DNA of 64,000 bases, from positions 34,964 to 98,963 of the forward strand of contig CALLUS010000017.1 of the NCBI GenBank assembly GCA_938010435.1, in the 5' to 3' direction. This DNA is from an uncultured Rhizobiaceae group bacterium. GTDB lineage: Bacteria; Pseudomonadota; Alphaproteobacteria; Rhizobiales; Rhizobiaceae. Each line of letters starts with the position of its first letter. The first letter of the stretch is position 1. A program made the translations under genes and the position numbers. Under the pieces are notes generated by a model. That model saw nothing but the letters and a program-made list of their open reading frames with translations. It was not told the DNA's origin and did no database searches. Of the stretch, positions 36,206 through 44,803 are shown piece by piece.

Positions 36206-36880
36206 ATGTCATCAAAAATGAGCACAAGTGTCGATTTGGTCTATGAACAGGTTCGCGATATGGCAGCCAATTTTGAGTTCAAGCCTGCAGAACGTATCAA
36301 CGAAAGCAAGTTGTCCAAAAGACTTGGAGCCAGCCGAACGCCACTGCGAGAGGCCATGAACCGATTGGCAGCGGAAGGCCTTTTGATGCTTGAAGGCGGG
36401 CGGGGTTTTTTCTGCCAACCTCTCAACCCCCAGCTTGTTGTTTGCCTTTACGAACTTCGTGAGGCTTTAGAAGCCGATGCGGTGCGGTTGGCAGTAGACC
36501 GGTCAACGGATGAACAGTTGCAAGAGATTGAGTCTTATTTAAAAGACATTGCACCAAGATATGTTGACGGAACACCGGCGCGGGAGATCGTGTCATTGGA
36601 TGAAGAGTTCCATCTCAAGATTGCAGGTCTATCCGGCAATCCTGAAATTACAAGTATGATAGAGCTAACCTATGAACGCATCCGCTATGTGCGGTGGATT
36701 GCGATGCGTGAAAAAATAGACATCACGCATACTGCGCATTTGCATGTCTTTAATGCAATTATTGCGCGGGATGCCGACACAGCAGTCGAGCGAATGCGAA
36801 ATCACATCAAGACCAGCACAGAAGAAGCGACCGAGACCGTAGAGAAAGCTTATTCGCAACTTTACGTCCCACGGCATTAA
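36206..36880 (+). CDS. GntR-family (FCD) regulator of the amino-acid cluster
   Basis: A 224-residue regulator: winged HTH with LSKRLGASRTPLREAMNRLAAEGLL at about 36-60, then an FCD domain with FHLKIAGLSGNPEITSMIE. It divides the TRAP-dadA operon from its own short operon with the racemase-like gene. Palindromes with core CTGTATACAG lie before it and before the TPP enzyme gene, and are its likely targets. Confidence 0.88.
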   Translation: MSSKMSTSVDLVYEQVRDMAANFEFKPAERINESKLSKRLGASRTPLREAMNRLAAEGLLMLEGGRGFFCQPLNPQLVVCLYELREALEADAVRLAVDRSTDEQLQEIESYLKDIAPRYVDGTPAREIVSLDEEFHLKIAGLSGNPEITSMIELTYERIRYVRWIAMREKIDITHTAHLHVFNAIIARDADTAVERMRNHIKTSTEEATETVEKAYSQLYVPRH

Positions 36881-36906
36881 TTTCAAATCCCAAGGAATCA
36901 CCAGTC

Positions 36907-37662
36907 ATGACCGTCCAATATGGTGGAAAATCAGTATACGGCGCTGTGTTAGGCATTTTGATGCTCGAAGCCCGATTTCCCCGTATCCATGGCGATATTG
37001 GAAATGCAACCACGTGGCCCTTTCCTGTTCAATATCGTGTTGTAAAAGGTGCCAGCCCTAACAAAATTGTTCGGCAAGATCCAATGTTGTTGGTCGATCG
37101 ATTTATCGACGCAGCCAAAGAACTTGTTGAGGCCGGTTGTGATGGGATCACCACAAATTGCGGTTTCCTCGCTCTGACGCAAGACCGCATTTCCAAAGCT
37201 GTTCCAGTGCCGGTCGCAACCTCATCACTTATGCAAATTCCGATGGTACAGGCGCTATTGCCCCCCGGTAAAAAAGTGGCGGTGCTAACGATTTCCAAAG
37301 AGACTTTGACACTCGATCATCTGCGTGCAGCCGGCGTGCCAAATCCGGAGGACATTCCTATCTATGGCACAGATGGAGGCAGCGCGTTTACGCGCTGCAT
37401 TCTTGACGATCACGAGATGATTAATTTTGAAGATTGCCGTCAAGATATGATCGATGCCGCCAGAGAGATCGTCGAGGCAGACCGTGATATTGGTGCTATT
37501 GTACTGGAATGTACGAATATGACGCCCTATGCCTACGACGTCAGAAAAGCGACGGGGCTGCCGGTCTTTTCAATCTATTCATTTGTAAAATGGTTCCATG
37601 AAGGTCTAGTGCCTGATCGGTTCCGGTTGGAACTGGATGATCCGCGCGCGGGTTTGTTCTAA
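36907..37662 (+). CDS. Aspartate/glutamate/hydantoin-racemase-family protein
   Basis: A 251-residue member of the Asp/Glu racemase superfamily, with the two catalytic cysteine regions GITTNCGFLAL and VLECTNMTPYAYDV. Such enzymes invert the alpha carbon of amino acids or related acids without cofactor, or act as decarboxylases (AMDase). AAGGAA precedes the ATG. It follows gntR by 26 bp, and its presence with a DadA-like dehydrogenase suggests use of an amino acid in both configurations. Confidence 0.83.
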   Translation: MTVQYGGKSVYGAVLGILMLEARFPRIHGDIGNATTWPFPVQYRVVKGASPNKIVRQDPMLLVDRFIDAAKELVEAGCDGITTNCGFLALTQDRISKAVPVPVATSSLMQIPMVQALLPPGKKVAVLTISKETLTLDHLRAAGVPNPEDIPIYGTDGGSAFTRCILDDHEMINFEDCRQDMIDAAREIVEADRDIGAIVLECTNMTPYAYDVRKATGLPVFSIYSFVKWFHEGLVPDRFRLELDDPRAGLF

Positions 37663-37706
37663 AGCAACCTACACTTATTCATTCTTATATCTGCAAGATG
37701 CCTGCC

Positions 37707-39455
37707 CTATTCAAAATAGGGTAGGTTTTTCGCTTTGGCCGCACGAACCCAACTTGGTACGAACGGAACGATCTTGTCCTGTGTCGGCACCATCATCTCG
37801 ATAAAGCTGGCACCTTCGTGATTAATCGCAGCACTGAGGACGGCTTCGATATCATCTTCTGATATAATGCGCGCAGTTTGAAACCCAAAGGCTTCTGCCA
37901 ATTTGATGTAATCCACTGCACCAAAATCCGTCGACCAGGGCTCGTCCACATCATCAAGCAATATTGCTTCGCCGCGAATCCAGCCAAAGGTATCATTGCG
38001 CGTAAGGATGATTGTGACGTTTTTCTTACTGCGCTTTATCGTCTCCATATCCCCCATCACAAACCCGAAAGACCCGTCACCTGTAAAAGAAATCACAGGG
38101 CCATCGCTTGCAAAAGATGCCCCAAGTCCAGCTGGAACTGAATACCCCAATGCCCCCATAGAATAATTGGTGATGTAACGGCGGCCAGCTTCTTTGATTG
38201 TAAGAAGGGCTGAGGGGTAGATCGCACTGACGCCGGGTTCAGATGTAACAATTGCATTTGCAGGCAAGATTTTGTCCAGAGCTTGCGTAAGCTTAACCGG
38301 TGAAATTGTGCCCTCTGGCATTGGAATATTCGCGTTAAAGACTCTGTCCAATGCAGATTTCTTTACGGGGTTTAAATCAAGCTTGTCCCGTTTCAAGTCC
38401 GGGTAGTTTGATTTTAGAATATCCACCATATATTCGAGGCTGGCGCGAGCATCACCGACCATCCCAACCTGTACTGGAAAATTGTTGCCTATATGGGCCT
38501 CTGCTATGTCTAGATGCATAAACGTCTTAGATGTCGGATCGCCGTATAACTTCCAATGGTCGGTGGCTGCACTATCTGTATTCGTGCCGACGAAAAAGAC
38601 CGTATCTGCGTCATGGACGTAACTGTTGGAATACTCCATGCCGCCACGCCCCCCTATCACACGCAAAGCAAGGGGGTGGTTTTCCGGGATGGTGCCCTTG
38701 CCCGGTGTCGTCGTTCCTACGGGGATTTGCAATAACTCGGCCAACTCAAGCAGAATTTCTGAAGCCTTTGAGATGAGCCCTCCTTGACCACAAACAATCA
38801 CCGGTTTCTTAGCTTTAAGCAGAACATCAATAGCCGCACGGATTTTACTATGATCTGCAACAGGACGGTGTGCCGGATAGAAACTGTATTCGCTTTCCGC
38901 GTAAAGGTCCGAAATTTCTGCCTCTTCATGAAAAACGTTAATCGGAACTCTAATGTGAACCGGCGCAGGCCGCCCTGAGGTGGCCACTCTGAACGCACGC
39001 CGTAACAAAAACGGAATTTCCATTGCATTGGTCAACACAAAGGATTCTTTCGAAATGCTTGCATAGAGCGCGGTTTGGTCAATTCCGGTTAAGCCATGTT
39101 TCTTATCCTGATTAATAGGAATGTCAGAGCTGAAATAAATAATTGGAACTGAACTGAGATACGCCTCCGTTATACCCGGAGTACAATGTGTGACGCCCGG
39201 ACTAGGAGCCTCCAGAACACATGGGCGACCCGTGATTTTTGCATAAGATTCTGCAGCATAGGACGCGGTACGTTCGTCGCGGGTGAGTACATATTCAATG
39301 TCCGAATGTTCTTGCCACTCTTTGTACCAACCGATTGTTGTTTCCCCGGGCAAACCAAAGACATGTTTGACGCCATGAAGTTCCAACATCTTCAAAATGA
39401 TCTGCGCACCATTCAAAACTCTTGGGTCCGGATTGTTCACGTTAAACGCCCTCAT
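37707..39455 (-). CDS. Thiamine-pyrophosphate-dependent enzyme, acetolactate-synthase-like
   Basis: A 582-residue three-domain TPP enzyme. Residues 30-45 have the activating-Glu segment HVFGLPGETTIGWY; the TPP/Mg site is GDGSFGFVMGDMETIKR...NDTFGW near 485-512. It is not clearly IlvB: no small subunit gene is near and the residues after the Glu loop differ. It could decarboxylate or ligate a keto acid produced by the DadA-like enzyme. Transcribed towards the racemase gene; a CTGTATACAG operator lies 24 bp before its ATG. Confidence 0.8.
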   Translation of the reverse strand: MRAFNVNNPDPRVLNGAQIILKMLELHGVKHVFGLPGETTIGWYKEWQEHSDIEYVLTRDERTASYAAESYAKITGRPCVLEAPSPGVTHCTPGITEAYLSSVPIIYFSSDIPINQDKKHGLTGIDQTALYASISKESFVLTNAMEIPFLLRRAFRVATSGRPAPVHIRVPINVFHEEAEISDLYAESEYSFYPAHRPVADHSKIRAAIDVLLKAKKPVIVCGQGGLISKASEILLELAELLQIPVGTTTPGKGTIPENHPLALRVIGGRGGMEYSNSYVHDADTVFFVGTNTDSAATDHWKLYGDPTSKTFMHLDIAEAHIGNNFPVQVGMVGDARASLEYMVDILKSNYPDLKRDKLDLNPVKKSALDRVFNANIPMPEGTISPVKLTQALDKILPANAIVTSEPGVSAIYPSALLTIKEAGRRYITNYSMGALGYSVPAGLGASFASDGPVISFTGDGSFGFVMGDMETIKRSKKNVTIILTRNDTFGWIRGEAILLDDVDEPWSTDFGAVDYIKLAEAFGFQTARIISEDDIEAVLSAAINHEGASFIEMMVPTQDKIVPFVPSWVRAAKAKNLPYFE

Positions 39456-39478
39456 AAATTACGATACTTGCATAATTA

Positions 39479-39490
39479 TCTGTATACAGA
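39479..39490. promoter_or_regulatory. Second GntR-type operator, before the TPP enzyme gene
   Basis: TCTGTATACAGA, a perfect 12-bp palindrome, shares CTGTATACAG with the operator at 36118-36133. It sits 24 bp upstream of the start codon, where a bound repressor would block transcription or initiation. Confidence 0.7.
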
Positions 39491-39841
39491 ATAATATACA
39501 CTCATTGGAAAGGTCAATATGTTAAATTCATGCGTAACTTTTCAATCCATCTCAAAACCCTATTTGCAAGAGTCTTTTCAATATCAAATTCCGGGTAAGA
39601 AACTTCTCAAATATGTCGCATTGATCAGTTGAAGTCACAAAACTTTTCTACCGCCCCTACAGTGTCGGTTCCAAGCTAATTTTGATGGAAGTCTTTGTTG
39701 TTTCAAGCTTTTGAAACTGTCCGAACGGCTTCCATTTGGTCCGCTCTAATTACACGGCTAGCCTCCATATCAACCGCGCGTCTCTCAGTGACTGTCTTAG
39801 GATTAATGGTAGGTCTAGCTCAGCTGCGTGAACGAAGCTAT
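39491..39841. other. Gene-poor stretch before the catalase remnant
   Basis: No intact gene is visible. The minus strand has short open pieces (for example one reading VDMEASRVIRADQMEAVRTV near 39705-39775) broken by stops, which suggests decayed coding DNA, but I cannot name the source. Confidence 0.5.
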
Positions 39842-40095
39842 CCGGTCAGACATCATGATTGTAACTTGATATAAGGCTTCAGATCGATTGGTCCAGAAAT
39901 CCCAGTTGTTATCAGCGTTACGCATGTTTGTGTGTGGATCACGCTTGTCGCATGATTCAGGTCAGGGAATTTCAAAGGATCGCGTAAAAAGAAAACGGGC
40001 GTATTGTTGCCAATTAAATCCCAGTTACTTTCTTCTATATAAATTTAATCGCAAAACCACGAATATCACGTTCCGCAGCCGCAGCACCACATTTA
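39842..40095 (-). pseudogene. Catalase gene remnant
   Basis: The minus strand encodes about 84 residues of the catalase core without either end. Recognisable in order are [12 protein letters not shown], then after a frameshift near 40036-40044 [29 protein letters not shown], a locally scrambled stretch near 39930-39950 where KRDPH is found in another frame, then [13 protein letters not shown] and QVTIMMSDR. These match the conserved clade 1/3 catalase segment around the heme pocket. It stops after MSDR and runs to a TAG at 39815-39817. The fragment abuts the 3' end of the AMP-ligase gene, so a larger gene was probably lost when this junction formed. Confidence 0.85.
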
Positions 40096-40101
40096 CAAAA
40101 T

Positions 40102-41523
40102 TCACTTTCCTTTCGTCATCATGATGAGTTTTGCGTAATCGATTTTTGAGCGATGTCTTTTATCCAATGGGATTTTTTTAATTTTGAAGATTTCTATATC
40201 ACCAATACCGTTTGCCTGAGTTTGCCATTTGAGATTTGAAGGTTCTGTGCCTTCGATTGCCAATTTAGGGGGAAAGGTGTTTGGTATGAGTGCGACAGCA
40301 TCTACACCATTCCAACTTCTGGCTGCGACTTCGATTTCAAATGGAAACAGCTCTCCTGCTTTTGCAGACCATCTTCCGCGCAACCATAAGCGACCTTCGC
40401 TGTCGAAACGTCCCGCATCTCCTGTTCGATGCCAGATCTCATCTTCTATTAGAATCTTGTTTTCATCGTCTCCGTAGCCATCAAGATAAGATTTATTGAC
40501 GTGCTCTCCGGTGACAACAATCTCATCATCAATGATGCGCGTTTTCGTTTGGGTAACGGGCTTGCCAGCTAATAAACCCGACCCTGTTTCCATAGAATTC
40601 CAATCAGCAGGGCTAATATGCTCAATCAATTGATGTGCAATTGGTTCCGCTTCAGTGGAACCGTATACTGCCATGAATTGTGTGTGAGGCATGACGTCTT
40701 GCAGACGTTTCATGAGATCAGGGAAAATAGGGCCTCCACCTGTAAAAACTGCCTTTAATTGTATCGCGTAAGACCGCTTTGACAGAATATCGCATATGGA
40801 AGGTGGTAGAAGCGCACGTGTGATGTTCTGTTCTTTAATCCAATCAACAATTGCAGAAGGATCAGCTTGATCGTGACGCGTCAATTTCCAGTTGGGCAGA
40901 ACGGAGGTTATACCCAATCCCAGATTTGCGATCACAAATACAGGAAATGCGACGAGGTCGATCTCATTTTCGTTTTCAGAAACAAGCATCTCCGCAACAC
41001 AAGCGTTTTGTGCAGCGAGAAAACCGTGACTTCTCACAATACCTTTTGGAAGCCCCGTAGACCCACTCGTGAACGAAATCAAAGCGGGGTGGTCTGGCGA
41101 GACCTCTTGTAAAATATCAAAATCTTCTGTCGAACTTGAAACATGCAAACGTAGAGGTATTTCCCAAAGTGCTGGGATGATGAAGGGTAAAACTGCATAC
41201 CAACCAGACGTTAAAACCGCTTTAGGGCGTGTCATGGAAACCGCATGCTTTAAGCCTTGCAAACCCAATGCGGGTTCAGGAAATACAATCGTCGCACCGA
41301 GTCGCCACAGGGCTGCAATACTGGCATAAAGGTCAATTCCTACAGGCATAGCCAGCAATACCCGATCGCCATTTTCGATGCCTTTTGAACGCCAGTAATT
41401 TGCCAATCGCCCTGATTTTTCAGCCAAATCTTTGTAGGTGCTATTTTGGCCATCGCCAGCAACAACAGCAACAACATCTGCACGACGGCGGGCGGTTTCC
41501 AGAAAAGTTGAGATGAGATTCAC
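40102..41523 (-). CDS. AMP-dependent acyl-CoA synthetase/ligase
   Basis: A 473-residue adenylate-forming enzyme. Core motif A3 SFTSGSTGLPKGIV near 150-163, the YGSTEAEP motif near 285-292, and the HRTGDAGRFDSEGRLWLRGR hinge near 375-394. The C-terminal A10 lysine region is KIPLDKRHRSKIDYAKL. It is shorter than most fatty acyl-CoA ligases (500-560), with a compact N-terminal domain. It would activate a carboxylic acid as acyl-AMP or acyl-CoA. Last gene of the minus-strand seven-gene operon, 10 nt after the GNAT gene. Confidence 0.85.
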   Translation of the reverse strand: MNLISTFLETARRRADVVAVVAGDGQNSTYKDLAEKSGRLANYWRSKGIENGDRVLLAMPVGIDLYASIAALWRLGATIVFPEPALGLQGLKHAVSMTRPKAVLTSGWYAVLPFIIPALWEIPLRLHVSSSTEDFDILQEVSPDHPALISFTSGSTGLPKGIVRSHGFLAAQNACVAEMLVSENENEIDLVAFPVFVIANLGLGITSVLPNWKLTRHDQADPSAIVDWIKEQNITRALLPPSICDILSKRSYAIQLKAVFTGGGPIFPDLMKRLQDVMPHTQFMAVYGSTEAEPIAHQLIEHISPADWNSMETGSGLLAGKPVTQTKTRIIDDEIVVTGEHVNKSYLDGYGDDENKILIEDEIWHRTGDAGRFDSEGRLWLRGRWSAKAGELFPFEIEVAARSWNGVDAVALIPNTFPPKLAIEGTEPSNLKWQTQANGIGDIEIFKIKKIPLDKRHRSKIDYAKLIMMTKGK

Positions 41524-41533
41524 TGATCTCTCC

Positions 41534-42373
41534 TCAAACTTTTTGGCCCATCAACGCGTATTTTCTGAAAGTCTCAGCGTTGTGCATTTCACTGCGGGCG
41601 CGCGATAAATTGTCTTCCTGCATAAGGGCGTGAATGACGGTTTCGAACCCCATATCGATGGCGCGTCTGTGATACGTATCAGCAAGAAGGTGACCAACGC
41701 CACGCAGTCTGCTTGCATACGTTTTTAAAATGACTGACGGGCTTTCCGACTGATCCATAAAGTCGCGTGAACCGAACAAAAACCCAACCAGCGCATTTTG
41801 ATTGTCACGTGCAAAAAGAACATGATCCTTTTGCATCAATGGCAATAAAGGTTGGTAAATCGCAAGAAATTTTTCAAACGAGATGGGTGTGAAAAACTTA
41901 TTTTGGGAAAAAGAGTTTGTCGACATATCGAAAAGGTTACGGATCAATTCATCACCATTTTCACCATCCCATGGTTCAACAGTAACACCAGCAACTTCAA
42001 TAGGGTTTTCCCCAATAGTGTTTTTCAACTTTGCTTTCGTCGAAATATATTTCGAAACGGGTTGAAATCCGGATTGCTCAAACGCAGCAAGATCATGTTC
42101 CTTACTTGTTGGTTCCATCAAGAATGGAGCCGAACCGTCGCTCTCCAAGACAAGACGGTAAGAGTGCCAAGTGTCACCGTCCAATGGTCCCAAAATAGCT
42201 TCATAGCCTTCCGAACGGCATGTATTCACGATCTGGTTTAACAGTTCCATCCCTTCAGGAACGGACTTGAAATTAATGCTTCCGACAGCAGCTGTTTTTA
42301 ATGACATCCAAGATGGAGCGTTACGGTGGAGAGTGGCTTTAGAATTTTCATGAGAAATAACTTCAAGTTTCAT
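41534..42373 (-). CDS. GNAT-like N-acyltransferase
   Basis: A 279-residue protein of the GNAT fold in its C-terminal half: VLFARDNQNALVGFLFGSRDF, then SRLRGVGHLLADTYHRRAIDMGFETVIHALMQEDNLSRARSEMHNAETFRKYALM, which resembles the acyl-CoA-binding and C-terminal beta-strand regions. The N-terminal half (SWMSLKTAAVGSINF) is probably a second, degenerate GNAT unit. The ATG at 42373 has GGAG 9 nt upstream. It lies 1 nt after the kinase-like gene stop. Likely acylates an amine made in the same pathway; inference. Confidence 0.7.
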   Translation of the reverse strand: MKLEVISHENSKATLHRNAPSWMSLKTAAVGSINFKSVPEGMELLNQIVNTCRSEGYEAILGPLDGDTWHSYRLVLESDGSAPFLMEPTSKEHDLAAFEQSGFQPVSKYISTKAKLKNTIGENPIEVAGVTVEPWDGENGDELIRNLFDMSTNSFSQNKFFTPISFEKFLAIYQPLLPLMQKDHVLFARDNQNALVGFLFGSRDFMDQSESPSVILKTYASRLRGVGHLLADTYHRRAIDMGFETVIHALMQEDNLSRARSEMHNAETFRKYALMGQKV

Positions 42374-42374
42374 T

Positions 42375-43709
42375 TTAGAAAACTCCATCAGCAAAAAATA
42401 GAATAGCAGGAACAATCAATGCAATTCCAAAAACTTTGGGATTTCGCCAGTGTTTAAACCATTCAGTTTTGGACCAAGCAACAAACGTGGAAAAGCACAC
42501 GCTGATAAGGATTGGTGGCCAGATTGGACTGTACCACATCGCTTCTTCCGGGTTTGCATGCGCAACCAACGTGCACACCACAACCATCGTGAACGTAAAG
42601 GGTAACATCACATACCGCCAAACGTCGCCTTCAGGTTTCCCCATAACACTCAAGCTTGCATAGGCAGCGGCTGCACCAGCAAATGCCATGTTAAAGAGAA
42701 CGATTGTTGTCGTTCCAATGGCTTCGCCGACCAGAAGTGACAATAATCCCACACTGGCTGAAACAGCAATCAGATCGAGAACAGGTGAACGACTTATGCA
42801 AGGATTAAACCGACAGGCCAGTGTGTGTGCAAATATGGCGCAAAACGGCAGAACAGCATTCACCGGATGGGTTACCGTTAATATCAAGAAAATCAGAATT
42901 GTTCGTGATCTGGCCTCGTGTTTGGTGATCCCAACTGCACCTGAAAACTTGGTGGCAAACAATATCATACCGATCAAACCAAATGCAGTCAGCAGAAGAA
43001 ACAAAGGCTCTGTCGCCATATACCTTTCCAACAACAAGTGCGCGCCAACCGGTACGAACAAATTATCAAAACCACGCCAAGAATCCGCTTCTATCAAAGC
43101 GCAAAATGCGGCGACCAAAAATGACAACAGAATAACATTAATACGCGCTACATCCGTCATGAGCAGCAACACGATCATTGCGCTGATCCAAGTCACCATG
43201 AAGAAGGCAACAACGCCTTCTATGCTCTTAGTGCCCTCCACAACAGAAAACCGCATTTTACCATAGGCCGTTCCCACCAACGCCGAGGCTGTATCCGACA
43301 ACGTAATAATGAGTAGTGGTAAAACATAAAGAACAGGGTTTGCTTCTGATCTGAAAAACAAAAACGCAACAGAAATAGCAAGATAGATTTCGCCATAAGA
43401 CGGACGACTGACTGAATGCAAAACAGCACCAATGCCTTGAGTTTTTGCCTTACCACGCCGCATCGCGAACATAACAAGGATGGCACATGCAATTAAAATA
43501 AAAACGGGAAGCGGACTGCTGAAAATCCATGGAAAGAAAAGAGATGATATGCCAACAGCGACATGAATAATTTTGCGCTGCATCTCCGCAGATATCTGGA
43601 ATTGGCTTGCCAGATATCGCACTGTTGCCATCAAAATCAGGATGGTTAGAATAACGAAGGGCACCAGTCCTATTTCATACCAGTTGATAATCAACCACCT
43701 GTTGCTCAA
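42375..43709 (-). CDS. Phytol/dolichol kinase-like (CTP-dependent) membrane protein
   Basis: A 444-residue protein with about 12-14 membrane helices. The N-terminal half carries the family marks QRKIIHVAVGISSLFFPWIF near 44-63 and SDTASALVGTAYGKMRFSVVEGTKSIEGVVAFFMVTW near 138-174, as in dolichol kinase, phytol kinase (VTE5) and CTP-dependent diacylglycerol kinase. The C-terminal half is a second membrane domain of unknown type, making it longer than typical phytol kinases (about 220-300). It would phosphorylate a lipid or polyprenyl alcohol. Its start overlaps the DUF3419 stop by 4 bp. Confidence 0.78.
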   Translation of the reverse strand: MSNRWLIINWYEIGLVPFVILTILILMATVRYLASQFQISAEMQRKIIHVAVGISSLFFPWIFSSPLPVFILIACAILVMFAMRRGKAKTQGIGAVLHSVSRPSYGEIYLAISVAFLFFRSEANPVLYVLPLLIITLSDTASALVGTAYGKMRFSVVEGTKSIEGVVAFFMVTWISAMIVLLLMTDVARINVILLSFLVAAFCALIEADSWRGFDNLFVPVGAHLLLERYMATEPLFLLLTAFGLIGMILFATKFSGAVGITKHEARSRTILIFLILTVTHPVNAVLPFCAIFAHTLACRFNPCISRSPVLDLIAVSASVGLLSLLVGEAIGTTTIVLFNMAFAGAAAAYASLSVMGKPEGDVWRYVMLPFTFTMVVVCTLVAHANPEEAMWYSPIWPPILISVCFSTFVAWSKTEWFKHWRNPKVFGIALIVPAILFFADGVF

Positions 43710-44803
43710 CGAACTTGCTCCACCACGAAGTCTGAGTAGAAAAATGCCTTGTCCATGGATTTTCCCTTTTTCTCAACCTCAGTGAGAGATTTCATGTTTT
43801 CTTTAAAGACTGCAGGCATTCGTCTGGGAACCATCATATTCCAATAAACCAAGCGTGCAGATGGGTTTGAAGCGTTCACAATGGAGCGATAGACATCTGT
43901 AAAAACGTCTTCGTTCATATACTCAAAAATATCCGAAAGGTTGAAACCATCAGCTTTTTCACCAGTGGCCACGAAAGCTTCAAGCGAACCGCACCGCAGT
44001 TCCAATCTGTCCAACCGATCACGAATTGTGGAGTAATGCTCTTCACGCCACGGCAAAGGCAATGCCTTCCCCTGAATCCCCTTGAGAATATAATGAAGAT
44101 AAGGATTTTCACTCGGGTCCAAGTCAATACCTGCATGGTTCAGTCTGCCGGCAACATGATTTGCCAGTGAACCTTCAACATGGTCGAAGAACGCTGGGTC
44201 ACGCCCCAATCGGCCCATGACAAAATTTGAAAAAAACACTTTTAAAAGCAACTTCCAACGCCAGTTGTTCCAATGTTTGTTGAAAAAGTGCTCCCTCTCC
44301 TCTTTGGACTTAGATCGAAAGACTTCATCAATAGTCGCGCTGGATTGCGCTAGAGGCAAAACGTGTTTTCGAAAGATTTGAAAATAGCGTTCAAATTTTC
44401 CCACACCACCAATACCGAACTCGTCAACCTGTGCGGTTTGGCTTGACCAAAATTCAGCCGTTTTCTTATCCAAATCAGGAAGAAGCCGATCAAGTAATTC
44501 CGTACGGCGTGTAGACACACGAGCACCCATCAATTCCAGAAATTCTAAATGGTCGAGATTTTTGTAAGCCGCAATTCGTATCTCAAGACAAGCAATTTGC
44601 GCTGGCGATAAGTCTATTGCGACCACTTTTTTGGGATCAAGCAGCAACATTGCAAGTGCATTGTCACCCGCCGAGCATATTGAGACCAACGTTTTATCTT
44701 TTTGATCTCCAAGTGCATCAATCAAAACGTCCGCATCTTCCCACAATTGCGCGTAGCGAATGGCTTCAAAATTTGCCCGCGAAGCAATATCTGCAGTCTT
44801 CAT
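43706..44803 (-). CDS. DUF3419 protein, BtaA-like 3-amino-3-carboxypropyl transferase
   Basis: A 365-residue DUF3419 member. The SAM-binding region is LVSICSAGDNALAMLLLDPKKVVAIDLSPAQIACLEIRIAAY near 40-80; further marks are FGIGGVGKFERYFQIFRKHVLPL and GSLEAFVATGEKADGFNLSDIFEYM. BtaA moves the 3-amino-3-carboxypropyl group of SAM to diacylglycerol in betaine-lipid synthesis. The methyltransferase partner BtaB is absent, so the product here may keep a free or acylated amine. Overlaps both neighbours by 4 bp. Confidence 0.85.
   Translation of the reverse strand: MKTADIASRANFEAIRYAQLWEDADVLIDALGDQKDKTLVSICSAGDNALAMLLLDPKKVVAIDLSPAQIACLEIRIAAYKNLDHLEFLELMGARVSTRRTELLDRLLPDLDKKTAEFWSSQTAQVDEFGIGGVGKFERYFQIFRKHVLPLAQSSATIDEVFRSKSKEEREHFFNKHWNNWRWKLLLKVFFSNFVMGRLGRDPAFFDHVEGSLANHVAGRLNHAGIDLDPSENPYLHYILKGIQGKALPLPWREEHYSTIRDRLDRLELRCGSLEAFVATGEKADGFNLSDIFEYMNEDVFTDVYRSIVNASNPSARLVYWNMMVPRRMPAVFKENMKSLTEVEKKGKSMDKAFFYSDFVVEQVR

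Noticed and set aside
37707..39455. Acetolactate synthase large subunit (ilvB)
   Set aside because: No small subunit gene nearby and the catabolic context and shared operator point to another TPP-dependent reaction.
39888..40124. Plus-strand 78-codon open frame
   Set aside because: It is the opposite-strand shadow of the catalase remnant, which shows clear protein similarity on the minus strand.
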